A DNA stretch of 64,000 nt. Origin: an uncultured Flavobacteriales bacterium (GTDB taxonomy: Bacteria > Bacteroidota > Bacteroidia > Flavobacteriales_E > Vicingaceae). This document shows, in pieces, positions 1-11,200 of this stretch; within the stretch, counting starts at the first letter, position 1, and the number at the start of each line of letters is the position of its first letter. The position numbers and the translations under genes were made by a program. The notes under the pieces are model-generated. The model saw only the letters and a program-made list of their open reading frames with translations. It had not been told where the DNA came from and did not search any database. The stretch lies in contig CAJQOH010000021.1 of the NCBI GenBank assembly GCA_905479915.1, positions 1 to 64,000 on the forward strand, given 5' to 3'.

Positions 1-82
1 TCAATTATCAATTATCAATTATCAATTATCAATTATCAATTATCAATTATCAATTATCAATTATCAATTATCAATTATCAAT
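1..82. repeat. Perfect 7-bp tandem array (TCAATTA)n, about 11.7 copies, open at the left window edge
   Basis: Period-7 match is uninterrupted from base 1 to 82 and breaks at 83 (c instead of t). Confidence 0.98.
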
Positions 83-1155
83 CGACTTGTTCTATTTCTT
101 AATAAATGATCTACAATTACCATTGCGGCCATACTTTCTACAATAATTGTTGCTCTTGGTAAAACACATGGGTCATGTCTTCCTCTTCCAGTTATTTCAA
201 CTTCTTCAAAATCTTTGTTGATTGTATTTTGTTTTTGCATGATGGTTGCTACAGGTTTAAAAGCAACATTAAAGAAAATGTCTTCGCCATTACTAATACC
301 TCCTTGAACTCCGCCAGAATTGTTGGTTCGAGTTCTTACATCTTCGTTGTCAATATAAAATTCATCATTGTGTTCTGAGCCCTTTTGAGTAACACCTTCA
401 AAGCCAGATCCAATTTCAAAACCTTTAGTGGCGTTTATGCCTAGCATGGCTTTTGCCAGATCAGCTTCCAAACGATCAAAAACAGGCTCGCCCAATCCAA
501 TAGCTGTACCATTAATAACACAGCTTATGATTCCTCCAATCGTATCACCTTCTTTTCTTACTTTATCGATGTAATTAAACATCATATCTACCAGATGCTC
601 ATCAGGGCAACGGACTACATTGTTATAGGTGGTTGATAAATCTAATTCAGAATAATGTTTTATAACTTTTAGATCTCCAACCTGAGAAACGTAGGCATCC
701 ACTCTTATCCCATAGTGTTTAAGGATTTGTTTGGCAATGGCACCACCTACAACTCTACATGCAGTCTCTCTTGCAGAGCTTCTTCCGCCACCACGATAAT
801 CTCTTACGCCATATTTACTCTCGTAAGTATAGTCAGCATGAGAAGGTCTAAATTTGTCTTGTATATGAGAATAATCTTGAGATTTTTGATTGGTATTTTT
901 GATGACAAATCCAATAGAGGTCCCAGTAGTTTCTCCTTCAAAAACTCCAGATAGTATTTCTACTATATCATCTTCTTTTCGTTGAGTTACAATCTTAGAT
1001 TGACCAGGTTTACGTTTAGTCAATTCTTCTTGGATAAATTCAAGATCTAATTTTAATCCAGCAGGACATCCGTCAATTACACCGCCAATTGCTTCACCGT
1101 GAGATTCTCCAAAAGTGGTGATTCTAAATATGTTGCCAAATGAATTTCCTGCCAT
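64..1155 (-). CDS. aroC: Chorismate synthase
   Basis: [40 protein letters not shown] and [11 protein letters not shown] motifs. Start placed at MAGNSFGN (ORF extends to 1200). Last five codons and stop lie in the heptamer array. Confidence 0.95.
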   Translation of the reverse strand: MAGNSFGNIFRITTFGESHGEAIGGVIDGCPAGLKLDLEFIQEELTKRKPGQSKIVTQRKEDDIVEILSGVFEGETTGTSIGFVIKNTNQKSQDYSHIQDKFRPSHADYTYESKYGVRDYRGGGRSSARETACRVVGGAIAKQILKHYGIRVDAYVSQVGDLKVIKHYSELDLSTTYNNVVRCPDEHLVDMMFNYIDKVRKEGDTIGGIISCVINGTAIGLGEPVFDRLEADLAKAMLGINATKGFEIGSGFEGVTQKGSEHNDEFYIDNEDVRTRTNNSGGVQGGISNGEDIFFNVAFKPVATIMQKQNTINKDFEEVEITGRGRHDPCVLPRATIIVESMAAMVIVDHLLRNRTSRLIIDN

Positions 1156-1224
1156 TATTATCTTGTTAAAATCGTAGGCTAAAATACTATTAATTTTCAC
1201 TAATTTCGGACGATAATTAAGTAA

Positions 1225-2475
1225 ATGATGAGCAAGATTTTAATTAAGAATATAAAAGAGTTAATTCAAGTAGAAACAGAACTTAAAACTAAAGTGGCTG
1301 GGATAGAAATGAAAACTTTGCCTTCTATTAAGGATGCATGGTTGGCTATTGAAGATGGTGTAATTATAGGTTTTGGAGAAATGATTGATCTAGAAATTAC
1401 TGACTGGGTAGGTTTGGAGATATTAGATGCTGATGGAAAGATGGTATTTCCATCGTTTTGTGATTCGCATACACATTTAGTTTATGCTGCAAGTAGAGAG
1501 GAGGAATTTGTAGATAGGATTAATGGTTTAACTTATGAAGAGATTGCTAAAAAGGGGGGAGGGATATTGAATTCAGCAAAAAAGTTGCAGAATAAATCAG
1601 AAGACGAATTGTTTAATGATGCATGGAAGAGGTTGGAGGAAATTAAAAGAACAGGAACAGGTGCGGTTGAAATTAAAAGTGGGTATGGTTTAAGTGTAGA
1701 AGGTGAATTGAAAATGCTTAGAGTTATTAAAAGATTAAAGGCTGAAAGCGAATTAACGATAAAGGCAAATTTCTTAGGTGCTCATGCAATTCCGACAAAA
1801 TATAAAGAGAACAGATCTGATTATATTGATTTGATAATCAATGAGATGATACCTGTAATTGAAAGTGAAGATTTAGCAGACTATATAGATGTGTTTTGTG
1901 AGACAAATTATTATACTCCAGAAGAAACCGATAGGGTTTTACAGGCAGGAATTGCAATCGGATTAACCCCAAAAATTCATGTCAATCAATTTACTTCTAT
2001 AGGAGGGATTCAGGTAGGAATAAAAAACAATGCGCTTTCTGTTGATCATTTAGAGGTTATGGAAGAGCAAGATATACAGGATTTAATTAAGTCTGATGTA
2101 ATGCCAACCTTATTACCTTCATGTTCATTCTTTTTAGGGATACCTTATGCACCTGCACGTAGATTAATTGATAGTGGTTTGCCAGTATCTCTAGCTACAG
2201 ACTTTAATCCAGGGTCAACTCCTTCAGGAAATATGCCTTTTGTTTTATCATTGGCCTGTATAAATTATAAAATGACACCAGAAGAAGCAATAAATGCTAC
2301 AACGATAAATGCAGCATATGCTATGGGGTTAAATAAGACTCATGGAAGTATAGCTATTGGTAAAACAGCTAATTTATTTATTACAAAAGAGATTTCTTCA
2401 GTTGCTTTTATACCTTATTCTTTTGGTACAAATTGCATTGAAACAGTTATTCTTAACGGAGAAATTGCGAACTAA
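1225..2475 (+). CDS. hutI: Imidazolonepropionase
   Basis: Amidohydrolase with [40 protein letters not shown] and [17 protein letters not shown] motifs. Confidence 0.93.
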   Translation: MMSKILIKNIKELIQVETELKTKVAGIEMKTLPSIKDAWLAIEDGVIIGFGEMIDLEITDWVGLEILDADGKMVFPSFCDSHTHLVYAASREEEFVDRINGLTYEEIAKKGGGILNSAKKLQNKSEDELFNDAWKRLEEIKRTGTGAVEIKSGYGLSVEGELKMLRVIKRLKAESELTIKANFLGAHAIPTKYKENRSDYIDLIINEMIPVIESEDLADYIDVFCETNYYTPEETDRVLQAGIAIGLTPKIHVNQFTSIGGIQVGIKNNALSVDHLEVMEEQDIQDLIKSDVMPTLLPSCSFFLGIPYAPARRLIDSGLPVSLATDFNPGSTPSGNMPFVLSLACINYKMTPEEAINATTINAAYAMGLNKTHGSIAIGKTANLFITKEISSVAFIPYSFGTNCIETVILNGEIAN

Positions 2476-2526
2476 TTCTTTGATTTCACTTATAATTTTT
2501 TAGCTTTATACCATTATAGATAGTTT

Positions 2527-4785
2527 ATGAAAAGACAATTTTACTGTTTTGTATTCAGTGTTATTTTATTATTAGTTTCTTTCCGTGTTTCTGCACAGTA
2601 TGATTCTAGGGGGAAGTCTTTTAATTATGAAGATGCTGAAAGTTTTTATAATGCAGAGAATTATTACGATGCATTGCCTTTATATGAAGCCTTAGTAACC
2701 GATAACCCTAAGGTAACAGAGTATTATCTCAAGATTGGTATTTGTCATTTACACCTTACAGTTTCTCCAGAAAAAGCAATAGATTATATTGAGAAAGTTT
2801 ATGAAAAAAAACCTAAAACTGAAAATGTTCAATATTATTTGGGTAAAGCTTATGCGTTAAATTATAAGTTTGATTTGGCTATTGAGACTTTTAATAAAGC
2901 TCTTTCTAATTCAAAAACATCAGATGATATTAAAAATGAAATTCCTCTTTTAATAAAACAATGTGAAAATGGGAAGCTTTTGATTCAAGATTCTATTGAT
3001 GTAGAAATAGTTAATGTAGGAGCTCCTATTAATACGATGGACAATGAATACAGTCCAACTGTTAATGCAGATGAAACTACACTAATATATACTTACAAGG
3101 GACCTAAGAGTATAGGGGAGCGACAAGATGAATTTAATAGACCTTTGGTAAATGGTAATTTTTATGAAGATATTTACGTTTCATATTATACAGAAAATAC
3201 TTGGTCAACTCCTAGTTCTATAAGTGATAGTATTAATTCAGAGTTACATGAAGCAAGTATTTCATTGAGTCCGGATGGGCAAAAGTTATATGTATATAAA
3301 GATACTAAAGAGTACTCTGGAGATATTTTCAAAACAAAAAAAGAAAATGGAGAATGGGGAGAGCCTGTAGGTTTGTTTATTAACTCTGAACATTGGGAAG
3401 GTCACGCAACAGTTGCTCCTAATGGTGAGTTTATGATATTCTCTAGTGATAGACCTGGTACATTAGGTGATAGAGATTTATATAGTGCAGAATTATTAGA
3501 AGATACTACTTGGGGAAATGTTAGGAATTTGGGACCTACAATTAATACACCATATAATGATGATGCCCCATTTATTCATTCAGATGGAGTAACGTTTAAT
3601 TTTAGTTCTGAAGGTCATTCTTCAATGGGAGGATATGATATTTTTGAATCTAAAATATTAACCGATACTACTTATTTAGAACCTAGAAATATTTGTTATC
3701 CTATAAATACGACTTCAAATGATATTTTCTTTTATGTATCTGGAAAAGGGAATGCCTACTATTCTTCGGCAAGAGAAGGTGGTTTTGGTCAGCATGATAT
3801 CTATAGGATTAAAGTGAATGACGTTGTAACAAGTAAACCTGTTTTACTGGTTAAGGGGGTGATTACAACAGATGGGATTTTTGATGTTGCAAAGGTTACT
3901 GTTAGAACTGAATCAGGAAAAGATTTAGGGACATACTATTCCGATTTGTCAGATGGTAAATATCAATTTTATGTTGATTTAAATGATTATTATGTAATTA
4001 CTTATGAGGTTGATGGGGTTTCATCACAAATTGCTTCTATTGATGCTACAGGTTATACTGAGTATACCGAAATTGAAAAAAACATAAATTTTTTATCTAG
4101 AGATGTAAATATTAGCGGTATAGCAATTACTAAAGAAAACTCATTGTCTCCGATTATGAGTTTAAGAGTCAACCTATCGAATACAGACAATACGTTTTCT
4201 GAAACAGATACGATAGATGGTGAAGGAAGATACGATTTTAATAATCTACCTAATGATGATTATTATTTAATGTTTTTAGATGAGGAAGATGAAAAGTTAA
4301 TAGAAGATACTTCTTATATTTTTAAAGGACAAATAACGCTTAAAGGCTTACCATATGCTAATGCAATGATTAATGGAGAGCGAACTGATGATGAAGGTAA
4401 TTTTCGAATTGAAATGAGAAACCGTTATTTAGACTTACTTAACGGTACTGGGTCTATTTTGGATGAAATGTCGGCAGAAGATATTATGCTAAGGTTTGGA
4501 GATCAATCTTCTAAAGGCTTGGTTTTTAGTGTGCAAGTTGCAGCATATACTAATGCAAAAAATTACAGAAGTAACCATTTGGAAGGCCTAGGAAAAATAG
4601 AAACTGTTATTTTAGAGGATGGAATAACAAGATTTACTATTGGCCAGTTTACTACTTTAAGAGCCGCAAAGGCACTTCAGACTAAGGCAGTAGAAAAAGG
4701 GCAAGATGATGCATTTGTAATTCTATTTATAGATGGTAAAAGAACTTACCTAGATGAACTGGTTAATACCGGAATATTTAAATAA
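2527..4785 (+). CDS. Envelope protein: signal peptide, TPR, PD40/WD40-like propeller, regulatory-like beta domain, C-terminal SPOR-like domain (PorE-like architecture without OmpA domain)
   Basis: TPR-like N-terminus; PD40 motifs (FMIFSSDRPGTLGDRDLYSA, FNFSSEGHSSMGGYDIFES); C-terminal FSVQVAAYTN...ITRFTIGQFTTLRAAKALQTKA...AFVILFIDGKR. Confidence 0.75.
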   Translation: MKRQFYCFVFSVILLLVSFRVSAQYDSRGKSFNYEDAESFYNAENYYDALPLYEALVTDNPKVTEYYLKIGICHLHLTVSPEKAIDYIEKVYEKKPKTENVQYYLGKAYALNYKFDLAIETFNKALSNSKTSDDIKNEIPLLIKQCENGKLLIQDSIDVEIVNVGAPINTMDNEYSPTVNADETTLIYTYKGPKSIGERQDEFNRPLVNGNFYEDIYVSYYTENTWSTPSSISDSINSELHEASISLSPDGQKLYVYKDTKEYSGDIFKTKKENGEWGEPVGLFINSEHWEGHATVAPNGEFMIFSSDRPGTLGDRDLYSAELLEDTTWGNVRNLGPTINTPYNDDAPFIHSDGVTFNFSSEGHSSMGGYDIFESKILTDTTYLEPRNICYPINTTSNDIFFYVSGKGNAYYSSAREGGFGQHDIYRIKVNDVVTSKPVLLVKGVITTDGIFDVAKVTVRTESGKDLGTYYSDLSDGKYQFYVDLNDYYVITYEVDGVSSQIASIDATGYTEYTEIEKNINFLSRDVNISGIAITKENSLSPIMSLRVNLSNTDNTFSETDTIDGEGRYDFNNLPNDDYYLMFLDEEDEKLIEDTSYIFKGQITLKGLPYANAMINGERTDDEGNFRIEMRNRYLDLLNGTGSILDEMSAEDIMLRFGDQSSKGLVFSVQVAAYTNAKNYRSNHLEGLGKIETVILEDGITRFTIGQFTTLRAAKALQTKAVEKGQDDAFVILFIDGKRTYLDELVNTGIFK

Positions 4786-4899
4786 CGACCGTTCATTAGA
4801 CCAGATTTAGTATTCTTCTTCTTGAGGAGTTAGATTTTTTGAGTTTTAATCTTAAAAGGTTAAATTTATAGACTTAACTACCTAACTACCACTTGAACT

Positions 4900-7800
4900 A
4901 TGAAAAAAACATTACTATTTATTTCTATATTCTCTGCCTTATCGCTTTCAGCGATGGAAGAAACAATTGTTTTAACAGGAAAAAAAGCCTCAGAAAAGGT
5001 TCGTAATAGTGAAATGGTGAGGCTGAAAAGTTTTACCAACGTTCCTAATTATGTGAAATTTAGAAAAGGAAAAGAAATTCCATTAGAAAAACTAGAAGGA
5101 TGGCTAAGTCAATTTTATAATGGAGACGCTAAATATGGCATTAAACTTCTTAAAAAGGAAGTAGGAAGTCTAGGTCTAACTCATTACCGTTACCAACAAA
5201 CAGTTAATGGTACGCCTGTAGAATTATCTGCGTTTTTAGCACATGTAAAAAATGGATTGGTAATTTCTGTTAATGGAGAGTTGTTTAGTGATATAAGCAT
5301 TCAAACTTCAGTTTCTTTGACTGAAGGATCAGCTTTAAGTGCAGCTTTAAGTCATATAAGTGCAGAATTGTATAAGTGGCAAATTCCTGCAGAAGAAGAT
5401 CATTTAAAGAGAGAACAAAACGATCCGAACGCAACCTATTATCCTTCAGGAAGCTTGGTATTAATTAATGAAGGAGGTAAAGTTGAAGATCAATTCGTAT
5501 TGGCTTACAAATTCAATATTTATGCTCAAAAACCTTTTTCTAGGAGAGATATCTATGTTAATGCGCAAACAGGAGAAATAGTTTGGGAACAATCAAAAAT
5601 ACACCACGTTGATGCTCAAGGAACAGCGGTTACAGCATATAGCGGAACTAAAACTATGACGACTGATAGTTTAAGTCCAACAAGTTTTAGGTTGAGGGAG
5701 TCAGGAAGAGGTAATGGTATTGAAACTTTTGATATGAATTTGGGAACGAATTATGGTGCAGCGGTAGACTTTACTGATAATGATAATAATTGGAATAATG
5801 TGAATGTAGATTTGGATGAGTATGCTACTGATGCACATTGGGGGTCTGAAATGACTTATGATTATTTTCTAAACGAACATGGAAGAAATAGTATTGATGA
5901 TAATGGATTCACCTTAAGAAGTTATGTACATTTTGATTTAGTAGCATTTGGATATCCTTCTCAGTCAAATGCTTTTTGGGACGGACAAAGAATGACATAC
6001 GGAGATGGAGGTAATGGTTTAACACCTTTAACAGCTCTTGATATCTGTGGTCATGAAATAACACATGGATTAACAACCAATACAGCTGATTTAATTTATC
6101 AAGATGAATCAGGGGCATTGAATGAGTCGTTTAGCGATATATTTGGTAATTCAATAGAAATAGTTGCTAGACCTACTCAAAATAGCTGGCAAATGGGAGA
6201 GGATATGAATTGGGTAATTCGAGACATGTCTAATCCAAATAATAACAATGACCCAGATACATATTTTGGTACCGATTGGCAGCCCTTAGGGGGAGCAGAT
6301 AATGGAGGTGTTCACTCTAATAGTGGAGTACAAAATTTTTGGTATTACTTACTTGTTAATGGAGGAACAGGAACAAATGATAACGGAGATAGTTATACTG
6401 TAAATGGGATAGGCTTGTCGGATGCAGGTAAGGTTGCGTTTAGAAACTTAACAGTTTATTTAACACAAAGTTCTCAGTTTGCTGATGCACGTTTTTATGC
6501 AATTCAATCTGCCATTGATTTATTTGGAGCATGTACTCCTGAGGTTCAGGCAGTGACAAATGCATGGTATGCTGTAGGTGTAGGTTCTGAATACTTACCA
6601 TATACATTAAGTGATTTTGATGTTCCAGTAGATTCATCGTGTATCGCTCCATTTACGACTACTTTTAATAACCTAAGTATAAATGGTATTACCTATAGTT
6701 GGGATTTTGGTGATATGAGTCCTGTAAATACACAAACAAACCCAACTCATACTTATAATAATTATGGAGTATATACTGTTGAGTTAATTGCTGATGGTGG
6801 AGTATCATGTGGCGCAGATACCACGGCTAAAGTTGCATATATAGTAGTGGATTCTTTGTTGCCATGTATTTCTACTTTACCAGGAACAGGAACAATGAAT
6901 ACCCAAACAAGTTGTGTAGGTACTGTTTATGATAGTGGTGGGCCAGGTTCTGATTATGGAGCAGATCAAGATGCTCAGATTACAATATCTCCAACAGGAG
7001 CATCTAGTATTGATTTAACTTTTGTAAGTTTTGATGTAGAGGCAGGGCAATCTGGTTCTTGTAATTATGATTATGTGAGAGTTTACGATGGTGCAAATAC
7101 TACATCTCCACTGATAGGAACTTATTGTAATAACAATGTTCCTACAACAATTTCATCAACAGGAGGATCAATTACTATAGTATTTCATTCAGATCAAGCT
7201 ACAGAGGGTGCAGGGTTTCAAATCGATTGGCAATGTCAAATGCCAAATCAAGCTCCAGGTACAGATTTTAGTGTAGATGTAGATACAACATGTACTGGAA
7301 TAGTAAACTTTACAGATCAATCTACAAATGGACCTACATCTTGGCTTTGGGATTTTGGAGATAGTGGGTCAGGGTCTACATTGCAAAACCCAAGTTACAT
7401 ATATACCTCTAATGGTTTGTATACAGTAGAGTTAACAGCAACTAATATCATAGGGTCAAATTCTGTGATTAAAACAGCATTAATTTATGTTGACTTACCA
7501 GTGGCACCTGTTTTATCAGGAGATTCGATTTGTGAAAATAACCCAGCCAATTTATCAGGTACAGGATCTGGAACTTTAAAATGGTATTCAACAGCTGCAG
7601 GAGGAACAGCATTAAATACAGGTTTAACGTATACTACACCTATATTAACATCAACAACAACTTATTATGCTGAAAATGTTATTGTTGCTCCTAGTCAAAC
7701 TTTAGGTAAGCCTAATACTACCGGTGGAGGAAATAACTTTAATAACAATCATTATTTAGTTTTTGATGTGTACCAACAGATGGAAATAGAATCAGTAGTT

Positions 7801-8424
7801 GTTGAATCAGGTGCAACTGGTAATAGAACGATTGAATTGAGAAATGCTTTTGGAGGATTGTTGCAGTCAAAAACTGTTAATATTCCTATAGGAACTCAAA
7901 CAGTAGCATTAGGATTTGTTGTAACACCAGGATCTAATTATCAATTAGGACTTTCAAATGGGTCGAATATTGATATGTATAGAAATAATGCAGGTGTTAG
8001 TTATCCTTATACATTAAATGGAGTTGCTTCAATTACTAAGAGTAGTGCAAATCAAAACGGTGGATTAGATCATTACTATTTCTTTTACGATTGGAAAGTT
8101 AAAGAAATGGATTGTGTAAGTTCTAGGACTCCAGTTACTGCAATAGTTAGTGTTTGTACTGGAATTAATGAATTAAATGAAGATTCTCATGTAACATCAT
8201 TTATGAATCCATCTAATAATTTACAATTAGATATGGTTGGCCTTAGCGGTAATTATAAGTTAATGATATTAAATGCTCTTGGGCAGGTTATAGTATCTGA
8301 ACAAATAAGTGTTGATTCAAAAGTACAAACTGAAATTATCAAGATGCAGCATATTTCTAAAGGATTGTATTATGTAAATCTTTATAGTCAAGATGACAAT
8401 TATTCGATGAAGATAGTTAAGTAG
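4900..8424 (+). CDS. Secreted M4 (thermolysin-like) metallopeptidase with propeptide, PKD, CUB, second PKD, Ig-like region and T9SS C-terminal sorting domain
   Basis: DICGHEITHG...ESGALNESFSDIFGN; PKD motifs YSWDFGD and WLWDFGD; CUB-like segment; C-terminus KGLYYVNLYSQDDNYSMKIVK. Confidence 0.93.
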   Translation: MKKTLLFISIFSALSLSAMEETIVLTGKKASEKVRNSEMVRLKSFTNVPNYVKFRKGKEIPLEKLEGWLSQFYNGDAKYGIKLLKKEVGSLGLTHYRYQQTVNGTPVELSAFLAHVKNGLVISVNGELFSDISIQTSVSLTEGSALSAALSHISAELYKWQIPAEEDHLKREQNDPNATYYPSGSLVLINEGGKVEDQFVLAYKFNIYAQKPFSRRDIYVNAQTGEIVWEQSKIHHVDAQGTAVTAYSGTKTMTTDSLSPTSFRLRESGRGNGIETFDMNLGTNYGAAVDFTDNDNNWNNVNVDLDEYATDAHWGSEMTYDYFLNEHGRNSIDDNGFTLRSYVHFDLVAFGYPSQSNAFWDGQRMTYGDGGNGLTPLTALDICGHEITHGLTTNTADLIYQDESGALNESFSDIFGNSIEIVARPTQNSWQMGEDMNWVIRDMSNPNNNNDPDTYFGTDWQPLGGADNGGVHSNSGVQNFWYYLLVNGGTGTNDNGDSYTVNGIGLSDAGKVAFRNLTVYLTQSSQFADARFYAIQSAIDLFGACTPEVQAVTNAWYAVGVGSEYLPYTLSDFDVPVDSSCIAPFTTTFNNLSINGITYSWDFGDMSPVNTQTNPTHTYNNYGVYTVELIADGGVSCGADTTAKVAYIVVDSLLPCISTLPGTGTMNTQTSCVGTVYDSGGPGSDYGADQDAQITISPTGASSIDLTFVSFDVEAGQSGSCNYDYVRVYDGANTTSPLIGTYCNNNVPTTISSTGGSITIVFHSDQATEGAGFQIDWQCQMPNQAPGTDFSVDVDTTCTGIVNFTDQSTNGPTSWLWDFGDSGSGSTLQNPSYIYTSNGLYTVELTATNIIGSNSVIKTALIYVDLPVAPVLSGDSICENNPANLSGTGSGTLKWYSTAAGGTALNTGLTYTTPILTSTTTYYAENVIVAPSQTLGKPNTTGGGNNFNNNHYLVFDVYQQMEIESVVVESGATGNRTIELRNAFGGLLQSKTVNIPIGTQTVALGFVVTPGSNYQLGLSNGSNIDMYRNNAGVSYPYTLNGVASITKSSANQNGGLDHYYFFYDWKVKEMDCVSSRTPVTAIVSVCTGINELNEDSHVTSFMNPSNNLQLDMVGLSGNYKLMILNALGQVIVSEQISVDSKVQTEIIKMQHISKGLYYVNLYSQDDNYSMKIVK

Positions 8425-8445
8425 CTTAACCTTAAGTATACATGG

Positions 8446-8477
8446 AAAAAGCTTACTCATTAGAGTAGGCTTTTTTT
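8446..8477 (+). terminator. Rho-independent terminator of the M4 peptidase gene
   Basis: aaaaagcttactc-att-agagtaggcttttttt: near-perfect stem followed by a T run, directly after the CDS. Confidence 0.85.
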
Positions 8478-8518
8478 ATTGGGAAAATGTTTCAAATAAT
8501 TTTAACTATTTTTAGTAG

Positions 8519-10393
8519 ATGAAACCCTGTAGAATTGCTCTTTTTCTTGTGCTAATTTTTTATGGCAGTTTAACTTTTGGTCAGTTATCTGCTGCTCAAA
8601 ATTTGAAATTAGATTCTTTGAGTGATATTATTACTAGGAATGAGCATGATACTTCTGTATCTAGGGCTTATCTTAACCTTACTGAGATTCTTTATTTAAC
8701 AAATTTTGATACGGTAATAGTGCTTTGCCAAAAAGCTGTAGAGATTTCACAGAGAAATTTAGAGGATGATATCTCGAAAAATGAAAGGTTAAGTTTTCAA
8801 ACAACCTTATCTGGAGCATATAATAATATGGGGTATATATATGATGATCAAGGCAGGGTTGTTGACGCATTGGAGTATTATCATAAATCTTTAAGGATAA
8901 GGGAAGAAATAAGAGATAAACAAGGAATAGCTGAATCTTTAAATAATATTGGTGTAATATATGTTAATCAAGGAGAACTTGATCAGGCCTTAAAATATTA
9001 TTTAAAATCTTTAGCAGCTAAAGAGGATTTAGGAAATAAAAAGAGTATCGCCACCTCACTTAACAATATTGCCGCAATTTATAGAAATAAGGGCGAAATA
9101 AAAAAGGCATTATGGTACTATAAACTTTCTTTAGTATTAAGAGAAGAGTTAGGAGATGAAAGAGGTGTTTCAATTTCATTGAACAATATAGGTTCTGTTT
9201 ACAATAGGATAGATAGTCTTGATTTAGCGTTGGATTACTATCAAAGAGCATTGTTGATACGAAACAAAATTGGAGATAAAAGAGGTGAAGCAAATGGCTT
9301 ATCAAGTATAGGTAATATTTATATGAAAAGAGGTAATGTGCAATTGGCTAAGAAATATGCTAAACAGTCTTTACTTCTTTCTGAGGAGCTTGGTTTTCCA
9401 GAACGAATTAAGGGTGCGGCTAATTTATTATCTCGAGTTTATAAGAGTGAAAAAAAATGGAAGAAAGCTTTTGAGATGCAGCAACTTCATCATAAAATGA
9501 AGGATAGCTTAAGAAATGAAGAAACAGAGTTAGCATCCATTAAAAAGCAGGCTAGTTATGAAATTGAAAAGGTTGAAAAAGAAAAGAAGTTGATGGCAAA
9601 GGAGTCTGACCTTCAGAATTTAAAATTGAATAGAGATAAAATTATTGGATTGTTTTTCATTATTGCGTTTGTACTTTTATTAGTACTGGTTTTCGTTATG
9701 TATAGAGGTTATCGTAAGACTATATTAATTAATGAATTGTTAGAGAAACAAGAGTTAAAATCCATTAAAATTCTTGAAGAAAAAAATGTAATGCTCAAGG
9801 AAATTCATCATCGCGTAAAAAACAATTTACAGGTTGTAAGCAGTTTGTTGAGGTTGCAGTCTCATGAAATAGAAGATGAATCAATTTTAGGAATGTTTAA
9901 TGAAAGTCAAAATAGAATACTGTCTATGGCTCGATTGCATGAACAAATGTATATGTCTGAAGATCTTAAAAACATCAATATACAAGAACATTTTATTCAT
10001 TTAATTAATGAATTGATTAAGGATTATCAATTGGAGACAAAAATTCAAACAGATGTTGAAATAGGTGAGATTGAATTAGGAATTAAAACCTTAGTTCCAT
10101 TAGGATTAATTATAAATGAAATGATTTCAAATTCTTTAAAATATGGATTTGTAGATCGAGACAGCGGAAAAGTAAAAGTTCATATCAAGCATGTTGAAGC
10201 GATAAAGTATGAGCTTTTAATTGGTGATGATGGAGTAGGGATGAACCAAAAAAGTAACATTGAGGAATCGTCAACTTTTGGAAGTGAATTGATACAACTA
10301 TTTGCAGATCAATTGAATGGTGTTGTAAAGAGGTTAGATGAGCCAGGGACAATGTTTAGTATTGTCTTTGATAAAATTGATGAAGATTTATAG
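8519..10393 (+). CDS. TPR-containing sensor histidine kinase (HisKA_2/HATPase type)
   Basis: Signal peptide; repeated ~40-aa TPRs (SLNNIGVIYVNQGELDQALKYYLKSL); TM helix; [23 protein letters not shown] and GLIINEMISNSLKYGF. Confidence 0.9.
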   Translation: MKPCRIALFLVLIFYGSLTFGQLSAAQNLKLDSLSDIITRNEHDTSVSRAYLNLTEILYLTNFDTVIVLCQKAVEISQRNLEDDISKNERLSFQTTLSGAYNNMGYIYDDQGRVVDALEYYHKSLRIREEIRDKQGIAESLNNIGVIYVNQGELDQALKYYLKSLAAKEDLGNKKSIATSLNNIAAIYRNKGEIKKALWYYKLSLVLREELGDERGVSISLNNIGSVYNRIDSLDLALDYYQRALLIRNKIGDKRGEANGLSSIGNIYMKRGNVQLAKKYAKQSLLLSEELGFPERIKGAANLLSRVYKSEKKWKKAFEMQQLHHKMKDSLRNEETELASIKKQASYEIEKVEKEKKLMAKESDLQNLKLNRDKIIGLFFIIAFVLLLVLVFVMYRGYRKTILINELLEKQELKSIKILEEKNVMLKEIHHRVKNNLQVVSSLLRLQSHEIEDESILGMFNESQNRILSMARLHEQMYMSEDLKNINIQEHFIHLINELIKDYQLETKIQTDVEIGEIELGIKTLVPLGLIINEMISNSLKYGFVDRDSGKVKVHIKHVEAIKYELLIGDDGVGMNQKSNIEESSTFGSELIQLFADQLNGVVKRLDEPGTMFSIVFDKIDEDL

Positions 10394-11164
10394 TATTTTC
10401 TTAATCAATCTCAATCTATGAGAATAGGTGTTGGTTTCAATGTTGAAAATGCCTTGATGATCAATCCTATCTATTCGAACATTACCTGAAGCATGAATAA
10501 TCCTGTTGTTTTCTAACATGATTCCAACATGGATAATATTGCCTTCTTCATTATCAAAAAAAGCTAAGTCACCACTTTCTGACTCTTCAATAAAACTCAA
10601 TGTTTCTCCAATCTCGGCTTGTTGTGAAGCATCTCTTGGTAATTTTACACCATTAAGCTTATAAATTACCTGAGTAAATCCAGAACAATCAATGCCAAAA
10701 GGAGAGCGTCCACCCCATAAGTAGGGAGCGTTTAAATACATCATTGCATTACCAATAATATTTTCCTTAGGTTGATTGGTTGAGGTGTTTATAGAGCCCC
10801 CATTAAATGAAAAAGACTCTTCAGCAAAATTTAGTTTAGAATTTTCTAGGTTAGGTAAAGTACTTCCTAAAGAAATGGGGGTTACAATTTTTGAACCTTC
10901 TTTTTCAATAACGTCAACTAGCTCGGTTGAAACAAAATTTGAATTGACAGCATTAAATTCTTCTTCTGAAATAATGGTTACTTGTTTAATATCTATCCAA
11001 CAATCGTAGTTGTCATAAGCTGTTTTAGCTCTTCGCCAGTCTCTTTTTTTCTCTTCGTAAATTTTTACAGTTTCACCATAGAGTAGCTGGGTAACCATTT
11101 CACTGGTGTCAACTGGTTCCAATCTGCAGGGAACATTACTTAAATGACAAATTCCGTATTTCAA
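10388..11164 (-). CDS. NlpC/P60 (C40) cell wall peptidase with N-terminal SH3-like region
   Basis: LWGGRSPFGIDCSGFTQVIYK, SGDLAFFDNEEGNIIHVGIML, RIIHASGNVRID. Confidence 0.92.
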   Translation of the reverse strand: MKYGICHLSNVPCRLEPVDTSEMVTQLLYGETVKIYEEKKRDWRRAKTAYDNYDCWIDIKQVTIISEEEFNAVNSNFVSTELVDVIEKEGSKIVTPISLGSTLPNLENSKLNFAEESFSFNGGSINTSTNQPKENIIGNAMMYLNAPYLWGGRSPFGIDCSGFTQVIYKLNGVKLPRDASQQAEIGETLSFIEESESGDLAFFDNEEGNIIHVGIMLENNRIIHASGNVRIDRIDHQGIFNIETNTYSHRLRLIKKIL

Positions 11165-11200
11165 AAGAGTAAAAAGTTATTAGTTATAAAGTTTAAAGTA

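Noticed and set aside
1-82. Heptamer array as CRISPR or as a coding repeat (plus strand open in all frames)
   Set aside because: No spacers; period 7 gives S-I-I-N-Y-Q-L only, with no start or plausible protein. Treated as a simple tandem repeat.
4874-4889. taactacc tandem duplication upstream of the M4 peptidase start
   Set aside because: Only two 8-bp copies; could be chance, no further structure.
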